Program-made: the position numbers and the translations under genes
Shown: positions 25,301 through 34,470 of the stretch, in pieces
Numbering within the stretch: position 1 is the first letter of the stretch
Layout of the letters: every line of letters begins with the position of its first letter
Notes under the pieces: model-generated
The model's input: only the letters and a program-made list of their open reading frames with translations
Told to the model about the DNA's origin: nothing
Databases searched by the model: none
Source of the DNA: an uncultured Spirochaetales bacterium
GTDB taxonomy: Bacteria > Spirochaetota > Spirochaetia > Sphaerochaetales > Sphaerochaetaceae
Length of the DNA: 64,000 bases
Assembly: GCA_949283305.1 (NCBI GenBank)
Contig: CASDRU010000018.1
Span: forward strand, 124,001-188,000
Direction of reading: 5' to 3'

Positions 25301-26137
25301 ATGAGAGTAATAAGAGATTGTTCTTTTGATGAAGAGAGGGCTCTCTATGGAGAGCATGATATAAAACTTGTCAATGTCAGCTTTTCAGGAAAGGCAGACG
25401 GGGAAAGTGCCTTGAAAGAGGCATCAGATATTGAATGCGACAATGTGTTTTTCAATCTGCGTTATCCTTTATGGCATGACAGAAATGTTGTCATAAAGAA
25501 CTCCACAATGACCGAAAACTGCCGTGCTGCCCTCTGGTACACAGATAAGGTAGAGATAACAGAGAGTCATCTGAACGGCATAAAGGCCCTCAGAGAATGC
25601 AGTGATGTGAGAATCAAGGATACAGACATAGTCTCACCTGAATTCGGATGGAGATCTTCCTCCATTTTTGCAGATAATGTGAAAGCAGAAGGCGAGTACT
25701 TCATGTTCGAGAGCAGAAAGCTTGACTTGAGGAACATTGATTTCAAAGGCAAATACTCATTCCAGTACATTGAGGATGCCCGTTTTGAAAACTGCCGTTT
25801 TGATACAAAGGATGCCTTCTGGCACAGCAAGAACACGACTGTAATAAACTCTGTGATAAAAGGTGAATATCTTGCATGGTATTCGGAGAATCTCACTCTA
25901 ATTGATTGCAAGATCATAGGCACACAGCCCCTATGCTATGCAAGGAATCTGAAGATGGTCAACTGCACCATGACAGACACGGATCTCTCCTTTGAGAAAT
26001 CAGATGTGGATGCAAGCATAATCGGAGATATTTTGAGCATCAAGAATCCTAAGAGCGGAAAAATCACAGTAAAAGGAAAGATAGGCTCTGTAATCCTGGA
26101 TGATGATAGAAGCAGGGCCGAGATCATAGAAATCTGA
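25301..26137 (+). CDS. DUF3737 family protein, predicted right-handed beta-helix
   Basis: A 278-residue protein of the DUF3737 family, whose members read as right-handed beta-helix (pentapeptide-like) proteins of unknown role. Repeated short strands with N/D-C and N-T turns recur about every 20 residues (VEITESHLNG, VRIKDTDIVS, ARFENCRFDTKDAFWHSKN, LTLIDCKIIG, LKMVNCTMTD). The family hallmark segments with aromatic residues (PLWHDRN, AFWHSKN, AWYSEN) are present. GGAG lies six bases before the ATG at 25301; an adjacent ATG at 25298 is possible. No signal peptide. Confidence 0.85.
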   Translation: MRVIRDCSFDEERALYGEHDIKLVNVSFSGKADGESALKEASDIECDNVFFNLRYPLWHDRNVVIKNSTMTENCRAALWYTDKVEITESHLNGIKALRECSDVRIKDTDIVSPEFGWRSSSIFADNVKAEGEYFMFESRKLDLRNIDFKGKYSFQYIEDARFENCRFDTKDAFWHSKNTTVINSVIKGEYLAWYSENLTLIDCKIIGTQPLCYARNLKMVNCTMTDTDLSFEKSDVDASIIGDILSIKNPKSGKITVKGKIGSVILDDDRSRAEIIEI

Positions 26138-26166
26138 TTGTCAACTTTTTCTGGATAAGCTATAGT
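26138..26166 (+). promoter_or_regulatory. Promoter of nrdAB
   Basis: -35 TTGTCA (26138-26143), a 17-base spacer and -10 TATAGT (26161-26166), 31 bases before the nrdA ATG. I see no NrdR-type box here, unlike upstream of nrdD. Confidence 0.65.
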
Positions 26167-26197
26167 CTTACTGATAACAGTTACTAAGTAGGAATAT

Positions 26198-28714
26198 ATG
26201 GCAATAATCAAGAGAAACGGGACAAAAGAAGTATTTGACAGCAACAAGATCAGAAATGCTGTAGAAAAGGCTTTCCTTGCAACAGGGGAGAAGAGAGAAG
26301 ACAGTGCTTTAGATGACATTGTTTCATCAGCACTCTCTTCACTCAACCTTGATGATGATATCTCAGTTGAGGATGTTCAGGACTCAGTTGAAGAGAGCCT
26401 GATGAAGTTCGGGTATTATCAGACGGCAAAGGCATACATCATATACAGGAACAACAGAAGCGGCATCAGAAATGTGAGAAATGAAATCATCGCGCTTCTG
26501 TCAGATGATAAGATTGAGCCTGTTTTGAAAGAAATCCAGGAGGAGTTTCCTGATGCTGTCTATTCTCTTGAGATACTCAAAGAGAAGTTTGCATCCTTTT
26601 CCAAGCCTGATATGAAGAAAAGTGAGAAGATGGAAAGCCTGATCAAGGCAGCAGTCGAGCTAATAAAGCCAGAGTGTGCCAAGTGGGACATGATCGCATC
26701 CCGTCTTCTTTATTATTCCTTTTCTTCAAAGCTGAAAAAAGAGGAAGAAGAGCGGCTTCTTTCATCTTTCTATGAAAAGATAAAATATCTTTCAGATGAG
26801 GGGCTTTATGGAAGATATATTCTTTCCGCATATTCAAAATCTGAGATAGAGGAAGCTTCCGCATTCATTGATGAGAAGAGAAACAAGCTTTTCACTTACT
26901 CAGCGCTTGATCTTCTTTTAAAGCGCTATGTGATAAAAACTCATAATCACACAGCACTGGAATCTCCGCAGGAGATGTTCCTCTCAATCGCGCTTCATCT
27001 TGCCATGAATGAGAAAAATAACCGCATTGTCTGGGTGAGAAGATTCTATGACATGCTCTCATATCTTCGAGTGACTATGGCAACTCCTACGCTCAGCAAT
27101 GCAAGAAAGCCGTTCCATCAGCTTTCAAGCTGTTTTATCGACACAGTGCCTGACAGCCTCAATGGAATATACAGAAGCATTGACAACTTTGCAAAAGTAA
27201 GCAAGTTCGGCGGAGGCATGGGGCTGTATTTTGGCAAGGTCAGGGCAAATGGAAGCGCCATCAGAGGATTTGAAGGGGCAGCCGGAGGAGTAATCCGGTG
27301 GATCCGCCTTGTAAATGATACTGCCGTTGCAGTTGACCAGCTAGGAGTAAGAAGCGGTGCTGTCGCAGTCTATCTTGATGTCTGGCATAAGGATCTGCCC
27401 GAGTTTTTGAACCTGAGGACAAATAACGGTGATGACAGGATGAAGGCTCACGATGTATTTCCTGCAATATGCTACCCGGATCTCTTCTGGCGCCTTGCAG
27501 AGGAGAATATAGACAGTCCATGGTACATGATGTGCCCTCATGAGATATATACTGTAAAGGGTTATCATCTGGAGGATTATTTTGGTCCAGAATGGGAGAA
27601 AAGATATCTTGAGTGTGTAAGCGATGTCCGCATTTCAAAGCGGGAGATGAGCATCAAGAACATAATCAGGCTTATACTCAAGTCCGCAGTCGAGACCGGA
27701 ACACCTTTTGCCTTCAACCGCGATACTGTAAACAGGATGAATCCCAATTCTCATAAGGGCATAATATACTGCTCAAATCTATGTACTGAGATTGCTCAGA
27801 ACATGAGTGAAATAGAAGAAGTGAGCATAGAGACAAAGACAGAAGAGGGAGATACTGTTGTCGTCACAACAACAAAGCCAGGAGATTTTGTGGTATGCAA
27901 TCTTGCCTCCCTTTCTCTTGGAAACTTTGATGTGGAAGATGAGAAGCTTCTTAAAGAGACAGTCGAGAGCGCTGTGCGTGCCCTTGACAATGTAATTGAT
28001 CTGAATTTCTATCCCCTTGAGTATGCACGGCATACAAACAGAAAATACAGGGCAATAGGACTAGGTGTATCAGGCTATCATCATATGCTTGCAAAGAAGG
28101 GCATCAGGTGGGAGAGCGATGAGCATCTTTCCTTTGTCGACAGAGTTTTTGAGAACATCGCATACCATGCAATTTCATCATCTGCAAGAAATGCAGAGGA
28201 GAAGGGAAGCTATGAGTATTTTTCCGGTTCAGACTGGGAGAGTGGAGAATATTTCAGGAAGAGGAATTACACTTCAGAGCGCTGGCTTGAGCTAGAAAGA
28301 TATATCAGGTCCCATGGAATGAGAAACAGCTACATCATGGCAGTTGCTCCTACAAGCAGCACAAGCATAATTGCAGGAACAAGTGCAGGTGTCGACCCTG
28401 TCATGAAGAGATTCTTCTATGAAGAGAAGAAGGGCTCGATGCTTGCCCGCATTGCTCCCGAGCTGTCTGTTGACACATGGTGGTATTACAAGAACGCGCA
28501 TGAGATTGATCAGAGCTGGTCTGTGAGAGCGGCTGCAGTCAGGCAGCGTCATATTGACCAGGCCCAGTCAGTCAATCTCTACATAACAAATGATTATACA
28601 CTTCGCCAGGTGCTCTCGCTTTATATCCTTGCTCATAAGACAGGAGTCAAGACACTTTATTATGTCAGAAGCAAGTCGCTTGAAGTTGAAGAGTGCGAAA
28701 GCTGCTCATCGTAA
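26198..28714 (+). CDS. nrdA: Class I ribonucleoside-diphosphate reductase, alpha subunit
   Basis: An 838-residue catalytic subunit that makes deoxynucleotides aerobically. An ATP-cone domain occupies residues 1-95 (AIIKRNGTKEVFDSNKIRNA). Active-site elements: the reactive cysteine in FHQLSSCFIDTV, the N-x-C-x-E segment NLCTEI carrying the radical cysteine and glutamate, the second cysteine in VVCNLASLSLGNF, and the paired tyrosines near the C terminus (KTLYYVRSK). The C-terminal redox pair is CESC, in the last six residues. Ten bases separate it from nrdB. Confidence 0.95.
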   Translation: MAIIKRNGTKEVFDSNKIRNAVEKAFLATGEKREDSALDDIVSSALSSLNLDDDISVEDVQDSVEESLMKFGYYQTAKAYIIYRNNRSGIRNVRNEIIALLSDDKIEPVLKEIQEEFPDAVYSLEILKEKFASFSKPDMKKSEKMESLIKAAVELIKPECAKWDMIASRLLYYSFSSKLKKEEEERLLSSFYEKIKYLSDEGLYGRYILSAYSKSEIEEASAFIDEKRNKLFTYSALDLLLKRYVIKTHNHTALESPQEMFLSIALHLAMNEKNNRIVWVRRFYDMLSYLRVTMATPTLSNARKPFHQLSSCFIDTVPDSLNGIYRSIDNFAKVSKFGGGMGLYFGKVRANGSAIRGFEGAAGGVIRWIRLVNDTAVAVDQLGVRSGAVAVYLDVWHKDLPEFLNLRTNNGDDRMKAHDVFPAICYPDLFWRLAEENIDSPWYMMCPHEIYTVKGYHLEDYFGPEWEKRYLECVSDVRISKREMSIKNIIRLILKSAVETGTPFAFNRDTVNRMNPNSHKGIIYCSNLCTEIAQNMSEIEEVSIETKTEEGDTVVVTTTKPGDFVVCNLASLSLGNFDVEDEKLLKETVESAVRALDNVIDLNFYPLEYARHTNRKYRAIGLGVSGYHHMLAKKGIRWESDEHLSFVDRVFENIAYHAISSSARNAEEKGSYEYFSGSDWESGEYFRKRNYTSERWLELERYIRSHGMRNSYIMAVAPTSSTSIIAGTSAGVDPVMKRFFYEEKKGSMLARIAPELSVDTWWYYKNAHEIDQSWSVRAAAVRQRHIDQAQSVNLYITNDYTLRQVLSLYILAHKTGVKTLYYVRSKSLEVEECESCSS

Positions 28715-28723
28715 GGAGGAAAA

Positions 28724-29767
28724 ATGGAAGAGCTCAAGACAAAACCCCTTTTCAATCCGAATGGGGACACGGATGTGAAGAAAAGAAGGATGATTGGCGG
28801 CAACACCACGAATCTGAATGACTTCAACAATCTCAAATACCAGTGGACAAGTTCATGGTATCGTCAGGCAATGAACAATTTCTGGATCCCGGAGGAGATA
28901 AACCTTAATCAGGATCTCAAGGATTATCATAATCTGCTTCCTTCTGAGAGAAAGGCCTATGACAAGATATTGTCCTTCCTTGTCTTCCTTGATTCTCTGC
29001 AGACAGCGAACCTTCCGAATGTCGGGGAATATATTACAGCAAATGAAGTGAATCTCTGCCTTCATATCCAGACGTTCCAGGAATGCATACACTCTCAGAG
29101 TTATTCGTACATGCTTGATACAATCTGTTCGCCTGAAGAAAGGGATGATATCCTCTTTCAGTGGAAGACAGATGAGCATCTTCTAAGGAGAAATACATTC
29201 ATAGGAGAATGCTATAACGATTTTCTTAAAAACAGGGATCTCTTCCATTTTGCAAAGGTGCTTTTCGCAAACTACATTCTCGAAGGAGTGTATTTCTATT
29301 CCGGATTCATGTTCTTCTACAATCTTTCCAGAAACGGCAAGATGCCGGGATCTGCACAGGAGATCAGATACATCAACAGGGATGAGAACACGCATCTATG
29401 GCTTTTCAGGAACATAATACTTGAGCTGAAGAAGGAAGTGCCAGAGCTTTTCGAGAGTGAAAAAGTCGAAGTCTACCGTCAGATGATCAAAGAGGGAGTA
29501 AGGCAGGAAATTGCATGGGGAGAGTACGTCATCGGTGATGATATTCCTGGCCTGAATTCAACCATGGTGAGGGACTACATAACATATCTTGGCAATGCAA
29601 GATGGACAAGCCTTGGCTTTGAAACTCTATATCCCGGATATGAGAAGGAGCCGGACAACATGATGTGGGTCAGCCAGTATTCGAATGCCAACATGGTCAA
29701 GACAGATTTCTTTGAAGCAAGAAGCACCGCATATGCAAAGAGCACCGCTCTTGTTGACGATCTTTAA
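28724..29767 (+). CDS. nrdB: Class I ribonucleoside-diphosphate reductase, beta subunit
   Basis: A 347-residue ferritin-like radical subunit. Metal ligands are visible: Asp in FLVFLDSLQT, Glu/His in QECIHSQSYSYML, Glu in ILEGVYFYSGF, and Glu/His in RDENTHLW. The tyrosine four residues after the first ligand histidine corresponds to the radical tyrosine, so this is a tyrosyl-radical type and not a tyrosine-less chlamydial type. A GGAGG site precedes the ATG. It ends next to the convergent yesN-like gene. Confidence 0.94.
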   Translation: MEELKTKPLFNPNGDTDVKKRRMIGGNTTNLNDFNNLKYQWTSSWYRQAMNNFWIPEEINLNQDLKDYHNLLPSERKAYDKILSFLVFLDSLQTANLPNVGEYITANEVNLCLHIQTFQECIHSQSYSYMLDTICSPEERDDILFQWKTDEHLLRRNTFIGECYNDFLKNRDLFHFAKVLFANYILEGVYFYSGFMFFYNLSRNGKMPGSAQEIRYINRDENTHLWLFRNIILELKKEVPELFESEKVEVYRQMIKEGVRQEIAWGEYVIGDDIPGLNSTMVRDYITYLGNARWTSLGFETLYPGYEKEPDNMMWVSQYSNANMVKTDFFEARSTAYAKSTALVDDL

Positions 29768-31324
29768 TCACATGTTGTCCAGTTTCTTCAGATACTGGCT
29801 CGGAGTTTCTCCAGTCACTTTTTTGAAGACTTTGGAAAAATAATATATGTTCTCATAGCCGAGGCTTTCGGCTATTGAGAATATCTTTCTTTCACCTTCA
29901 TTCATCATCGCCTTGGCTCTCTTTACCTTCATTATGTTTATGTAATCAACAAGGCTCACTTTCGTGACCTTTTTGAACAGGCTTGACAGATAGGAGGGAG
30001 AGATGAATGCATTCTTCGCAACCTCATCCAGGCTTATCGGCCTGCTGATGTTGTCAATTATGTACTGCTGGGCACGCACTATTGTCTCGTTTCTGTTCTC
30101 TTGTGGCAGCAGAATATTCTCTATTTCCTTTTCAACGCTCTCAAGAAGGGCAACAACATCATCTCTGAAGGCAAGATAGCGGTCAGCCTTAAGGATTTCC
30201 ATGATGCAGGAGTAGTCATATTTTGTTTTGGAAAATCCTGCTTCTATTGCATTTTCAAGAGCAGAGAGCATCATTGCCGCACTCGATTTCCTGTGGTCAA
30301 TTGAGGAAATTCTGCCTTTCATCACAGAGAAAATCATTTTGACAGACTCAGTGTCCGAATGGGAGATGTCGATTTCAAGGCGCGAAAACAGATGTGCAAC
30401 CTCTAGATCTGAAAAATCTGCACTGTCCTTTTTCAGATAAAAAAGGTCTGCGCTCCTTTCTATCTCTAAGCGTGCATCAAGCATTTCTTTTCTTGTGTGG
30501 TGCACTGCTGTTGACTTTACAGTGATATCCAGGTTCGTGACTATTTTTGATGCGCTTTTTATCTTGTCGGTAAATCGTGATAGCACTGCAGTGTAAGTTG
30601 CCTCATCATTTATGCTTATAAGGTATGTGAATGAGTTCTTGCGCGCATCAGGATTTATGATCTGGAAGTATCTGTCAAAGTAGGATGGAAGCACTTTCTG
30701 GGCAATGTCTGCCTGCCATTCATGAAACAGATCATAGTCTTCAAGAGTGTATGTTTTCTCCTCAGTGCTTTCAGGAAAAGAGAAGAGCAGTGAGATTATT
30801 GTATATCTGTCAAGAAAGCCGTCATTTTCAAGAGTGCACAGCAGATTATCATCAGCACTGCGGTTGATCATGAAAAGGAGTATTCCTTCCTTTATCTGCT
30901 GCATCTTGCTCTTTAATGGGGAGTAGATATAATGGCTTCTTCTTTTCTCAATCTCCTTCTTTGCTCTTTCAAGCTCCTTTTTCAGGCTCTCTTCGTCAAT
31001 CTCGGTCTTTAAAAGGTAATCAAGAGCATTGAACTTGATGGCCTCTTTTGCAAGCTTGAACTCCTCAAAGCTTGAAAGGATTATGAACACAATCTCCGGA
31101 TGTTTTTCCCTTGTGAGCTCCAGAAGCTCAAGCCCGTCCATGAGAGGCATCTTGATATCAGAGATAATCAGATCCGGATGCTCGCTGTCTATTATCTTCA
31201 GAGCCTCTGAACCGTTTCTTGCTGTAAGCGGTTCAGAAAAATCATACTCTCTCCACTTTATCATGTTCTTTATTCCCGAAAGGATTATCGGCTCATCATC
31301 GACAAGAAGCACACTGTAGCTCAT
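29768..31324 (-). CDS. YesN-like response regulator with AraC-type DNA-binding domain
   Basis: A 518-residue response regulator. Receiver domain residues 1-125 with the acidic pair Asp9-Asp10 and the phospho-acceptor Asp56 in ISDIKMPL, plus conserved Ser and Lys (LSSFEEF, LLKTE). A 270-residue middle region is helical and variable, as in YesN proteins. The C-terminal 100 residues are an AraC HTH (ISLDEVAKNAFISPSYLSS, then KAMMNEGERKIFSIAESLGY and YFSKVFKKVTGETPSQY). It overlaps the kinase gene by four bases and probably controls the adjacent sugar importer. Confidence 0.92.
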   Translation of the reverse strand: MSYSVLLVDDEPIILSGIKNMIKWREYDFSEPLTARNGSEALKIIDSEHPDLIISDIKMPLMDGLELLELTREKHPEIVFIILSSFEEFKLAKEAIKFNALDYLLKTEIDEESLKKELERAKKEIEKRRSHYIYSPLKSKMQQIKEGILLFMINRSADDNLLCTLENDGFLDRYTIISLLFSFPESTEEKTYTLEDYDLFHEWQADIAQKVLPSYFDRYFQIINPDARKNSFTYLISINDEATYTAVLSRFTDKIKSASKIVTNLDITVKSTAVHHTRKEMLDARLEIERSADLFYLKKDSADFSDLEVAHLFSRLEIDISHSDTESVKMIFSVMKGRISSIDHRKSSAAMMLSALENAIEAGFSKTKYDYSCIMEILKADRYLAFRDDVVALLESVEKEIENILLPQENRNETIVRAQQYIIDNISRPISLDEVAKNAFISPSYLSSLFKKVTKVSLVDYINIMKVKRAKAMMNEGERKIFSIAESLGYENIYYFSKVFKKVTGETPSQYLKKLDNM

Positions 31325-32928
31325 TTCTTCCTCACTTTTACCCTTATTCTTGTATACAGGTTTTCCTCAGAGTATATCTCAAGTCCGCAACCATTGCCGT
31401 AAAACAGCCTTAAGCGCTCATCAACATTTCTTATTCCGACTCCGGTGAGAGTGCCTTTTCCTCTCTCGCCCTGGATTTTCTCCATGCTATGCTGACTCAT
31501 TCCAATTCCATTGTCGATTATGTCTATGAAAAGATATGAGCCGTTCTCGCTTGCCTTTATTATTATCTTCCCGTCATGGCCTGATGGCTCAATGCCATGG
31601 AAGATTGCATTCTCAATTAGGGGCTGAAGCGTGAACTTGAGAATGCTGTATGAGAGAAATCGGGAGGGTATGGAATATATGATCTCATACATTCCCATAT
31701 ATCTTACCTGCTGTATGTCATCGTAGTTCTTTACAATCTCCAGTTCTTCAGAAAGAGATATTTCTCTGTCGTTTCCCTTTGCTATGCTTCTGAGCAGGTT
31801 TGTAAGCCCACGTGCCATATGGCTTATTCCGGGAGCCTTCTGGATTGTTGCAAGATAGTTTATTGATTCAAGGGTGTTATACAGAAAATGAGGATTTACC
31901 TGCATCTGTAGCATCTCAAGCTCTGCCTTCTTCTGCATCTCATAGAGATTCTTATTGTTTTCAAGGAGATTCCTGATTGAGAGACTCATCTCATTCACGC
32001 TTTTCCCGATTTCAGATATCTCATCATCTCCTTTCTCAATCTGGGAGGATGTCATGCCATACTCGTCATTGTCGCTGAGCTGCCTGATAAACGATATCAG
32101 GCGGTTTACAGGTCTTGTTATCGTCCTTGTAAGGACAAGAGCAAGGATATAGCAGAGAATTACGGCAATAAATATAAGTATTATGAAAAGAGTGAAGCCA
32201 TAGAAAGAGAAAATTGAGAACGGGGTTTTATCCATGTAAAGACGGTAATATATTTTAATTGGGGAGGATGACGGGATTTCTGTCTCATAATAGTCCTTGC
32301 CATCAATGAATGAAGAGCTCTTGACTGACCATCCTTTTTTGTCCGTTATCTCAACGGCGCTTTCAGATGACAGGATGTCAGAGAACATGTTCTCATTTAT
32401 CTCTGCATAGATATAGCCGTAGTTCATGTCGATTATGGAAAAAGCGGCTATTGAATTCTCTTTTGGCTCATTGAGAGTAGTTGATGCTATCAGGCGCACC
32501 TTTACTCCGTTTTCAAAGGAAAGATTCTGAAACTCTTCTTTGAGCATTATGAGCTCCGCATCATTTAAATTGCCGCTTCTTATTGCAGGCATCTCGAACA
32601 TTGTCCCGCTGTCGTTGAAGAACACAAGCTTGTTCAGGTATTTGGTCACAGGCGATGCGCTCATATATGTCGAGATAACTTTCTGAGCGGCAATTAAATC
32701 TGCCCAGTCACTGTTTGTCATCTCATCTCTTTCATGGCTCATTGCTCTCATCACGCTTTCATTCTGGCTCATCCAGGCTGCATCGCTTATAAGGGAAGTG
32801 AAGAGTGAGTCGATGCTGCTGATCTGGCGCTCGATGTTTTTCTGCTCAATTTCGTAGTTTCTTTTGACTATCTCGTTGTTGAGAGTATAGAAGCAGATAA
32901 AAAGGGCAGGAATGCCTGCCCAGGACAA
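31321..32928 (-). CDS. YesM-like sensor histidine kinase, 5' end frameshifted
   Basis: A 535-residue kinase: N-terminal transmembrane helix, extracytoplasmic sensor region to about residue 235, second transmembrane helix (FYGFTLFIILIFIAVILCYI), HAMP segment, phospho-acceptor His in VNPHFLYNTLESI, and HATPase_c with N box and GIGL-type glycine turns (IDNGIGMSQHSM, GVGIRNVDERL). This frame can start only at a TTG (32928) in the first helix. A start at ATG 32971 in another frame encodes MRIKVRLILITIICFVL, a normal N terminus that would join perfectly if one G were absent from the run at 32919-32921 (CCC on plus). It has an excellent TGATATAAT promoter seven bases from that ATG. A real frameshift or sequence error is likely. 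Confidence 0.85.
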   Translation of the reverse strand: MSWAGIPALFICFYTLNNEIVKRNYEIEQKNIERQISSIDSLFTSLISDAAWMSQNESVMRAMSHERDEMTNSDWADLIAAQKVISTYMSASPVTKYLNKLVFFNDSGTMFEMPAIRSGNLNDAELIMLKEEFQNLSFENGVKVRLIASTTLNEPKENSIAAFSIIDMNYGYIYAEINENMFSDILSSESAVEITDKKGWSVKSSSFIDGKDYYETEIPSSSPIKIYYRLYMDKTPFSIFSFYGFTLFIILIFIAVILCYILALVLTRTITRPVNRLISFIRQLSDNDEYGMTSSQIEKGDDEISEIGKSVNEMSLSIRNLLENNKNLYEMQKKAELEMLQMQVNPHFLYNTLESINYLATIQKAPGISHMARGLTNLLRSIAKGNDREISLSEELEIVKNYDDIQQVRYMGMYEIIYSIPSRFLSYSILKFTLQPLIENAIFHGIEPSGHDGKIIIKASENGSYLFIDIIDNGIGMSQHSMEKIQGERGKGTLTGVGIRNVDERLRLFYGNGCGLEIYSEENLYTRIRVKVRKK

Positions 32929-32971
32929 AGCATATTATCGTGATGAGGATGAGACGTACCTTTATGCGCAT

Positions 32972-32987
32972 ATCCAGAATTATATCA
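32972..32987 (-). promoter_or_regulatory. Consensus extended -10 promoter abutting the kinase start
   Basis: TGATATAAT on the minus strand (hexamer 32979-32984) ends seven bases before the ATG at 32971. No ribosome-binding sequence lies between them. Confidence 0.6.
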
Positions 32988-33112
32988 AAAAAAGAATGAA
33001 ATGTTAAAAATATTGCTGAATTTATCGGATATTTTGTAAATTTTTCAAATATTTTGCTAAATTTCTGTTAAAAATTTCATGTTGCTCTGAAAAAAAGCGC
33101 TAAACAATTTAA

Positions 33113-33129
33113 TTGTCCGGTATGGACAA
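33113..33129 (+). promoter_or_regulatory. Palindromic site upstream of the sugar ABC operon
   Basis: TTGTCC and GGACAA form a perfect 6-bp inverted repeat with a 5-base centre, ending one base before the AAAGGAG ribosome site region of the binding-protein gene. It could be an operator or an mRNA 5' hairpin. The 110 bases upstream are very AT-rich with phased A/T tracts. Confidence 0.45.
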
Positions 33130-33141
33130 AAGGAGTACGCA

Positions 33142-34404
33142 ATGAAAAAACTATTAGTAGTATTGCTCGTTCTCATAATGTCTTTCTCCGTTTTTGCTGG
33201 CGGAGCAGATGAAAAGACTGAGGATGGAGTTACAACACTTACATTCGCAACATGGGATTATGCATCCAATGTTTATATCTCAAAGGCAATTGAGGCATTT
33301 GAGGCTGCTAACCCGGATATCAAGATTGAAGTTCAGGATACACCTGCTGCTGACTATGTGACAAAGCTCACAACACAGCTCAACGGTGGATCTGATGTAG
33401 ATATCTTCATGGTCAAGGAAGCTGACAAGATCAAGCCTTTCTATGACCGCGGACAGCTTGCAAATCTTTCTGATTACATTGAAAGAGACGGAATCGACAT
33501 GTCAAGATACAACGGCGCAGATGCAAACTTCATCTTTGATGGAGACACATACGGCATGCCGCTGAGAACTGACCAGTATGTTCTCTTCTACAACAAGGAC
33601 ATCTTTGATGCAGCTGGCGTTGACTATCCTACAAACGACATGACATGGGCAGAGTTTGAAGAGCTTGCTGCTAAAGTCACAATGGGAAGCGGTGCTACAA
33701 AGCAGTACGGTGCTTATTTCCACTCATGGAACGCATGTGTCCAGAACTGGGCAGTGCAGGATGGAAAGCGCACAATCATGAACGGCGAGTACTCATTCTT
33801 CAAGCCATACTATGAGATGGTTCTCAGAATGCAGGAAGCTGGAACATGCATGGCATTTTCTCAGATTCAGGCTTCAGGACTTTCATACACAGATGTATTC
33901 GAACAGGGACTTGCCGCTATGGTTCCAATGGGTTCATGGCTCATCAACACTCTCGTAAATGATGTCAAGAGCGGAAAGACAGATGTCAACTGGGGCGTTG
34001 CAGTAGTTCCGCATGCAGAGGATGTACCTGCTGGCTACACAGTCGGAGCAACAACTCCTGTATGCATCAACAATGCAAGCGACAACAAGGACGCTGCATG
34101 GAGATTCGTATCTTTCTTCTGCGGTGAGGAAGGCGCTCAGATCATGGCTGAGAACGGACAGATTCCAGCCCTCTCAGGCGATGAGTATCTTGAGACATTC
34201 ACATCAATTGACGGAATGCCAGAAGGAGTCAAGGAAGGACTTTATGTTGCACACCTTTCTCCGGACCGCCCGGCAATGGACAACGTAACACAGATTGACC
34301 AGATGCTTCTTGCAGAACATCAGCTCATTCTCCTTGGAGAGCAGACAGTTGATGAAGGTATTGCAAACATGAATGCAAGATATGCAGAGATCATGGGCAA
34401 CTGA
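33142..34404 (+). CDS. Sugar ABC transporter substrate-binding protein
   Basis: A 420-residue family 1 extracellular solute-binding protein. Signal peptide residues 1-19 (MKKLLVVLLVLIMSFSVFA). The body follows the family: TLTFATWDYASN at the start, SDVDIFMVKEADKIKPFYDRG, YGMPLRTDQYVLFYNKDIFDAAGVDYP, AAMVPMGSWLI, and AAWRFVSFFCGEEGAQI. The ligand is probably a sugar or oligosaccharide; identity is not decidable. A good AAAGGAG site precedes the ATG. It heads an operon with two permeases; no ATPase gene is present, so a shared MsiK-like ATPase elsewhere is implied. Confidence 0.92.
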   Translation: MKKLLVVLLVLIMSFSVFAGGADEKTEDGVTTLTFATWDYASNVYISKAIEAFEAANPDIKIEVQDTPAADYVTKLTTQLNGGSDVDIFMVKEADKIKPFYDRGQLANLSDYIERDGIDMSRYNGADANFIFDGDTYGMPLRTDQYVLFYNKDIFDAAGVDYPTNDMTWAEFEELAAKVTMGSGATKQYGAYFHSWNACVQNWAVQDGKRTIMNGEYSFFKPYYEMVLRMQEAGTCMAFSQIQASGLSYTDVFEQGLAAMVPMGSWLINTLVNDVKSGKTDVNWGVAVVPHAEDVPAGYTVGATTPVCINNASDNKDAAWRFVSFFCGEEGAQIMAENGQIPALSGDEYLETFTSIDGMPEGVKEGLYVAHLSPDRPAMDNVTQIDQMLLAEHQLILLGEQTVDEGIANMNARYAEIMGN

Positions 34405-34421
34405 TAAAGACCAAACAGAAA

Positions 34422-34446
34422 GGGGCTGCTCAGGCAGCCTCTTTTT
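34422..34446 (+). terminator. Intercistronic hairpin/attenuator after the sugar-binding protein
   Basis: GGGGCTGC (34422-34429) pairs with GCAGCCTC (34434-34441), loop of four, followed by TTTTT. It should lower permease expression relative to the binding protein, as is usual for ABC import operons. Confidence 0.8.
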
Positions 34447-34470
34447 CATCTTAAAACAAGGAGGGACTCT

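Noticed and set aside
25084-25329. 81-codon plus-strand frame
   Set aside because: It overlaps the tRNA promoter region and the DUF3737 start, lacks a ribosome site and has low-complexity hydrophobic content.
26138-26197. NrdR box upstream of nrdA
   Set aside because: The TTACTGATAACAGTTACTA stretch has some symmetry but does not match the NrdR box pattern found upstream of nrdD.
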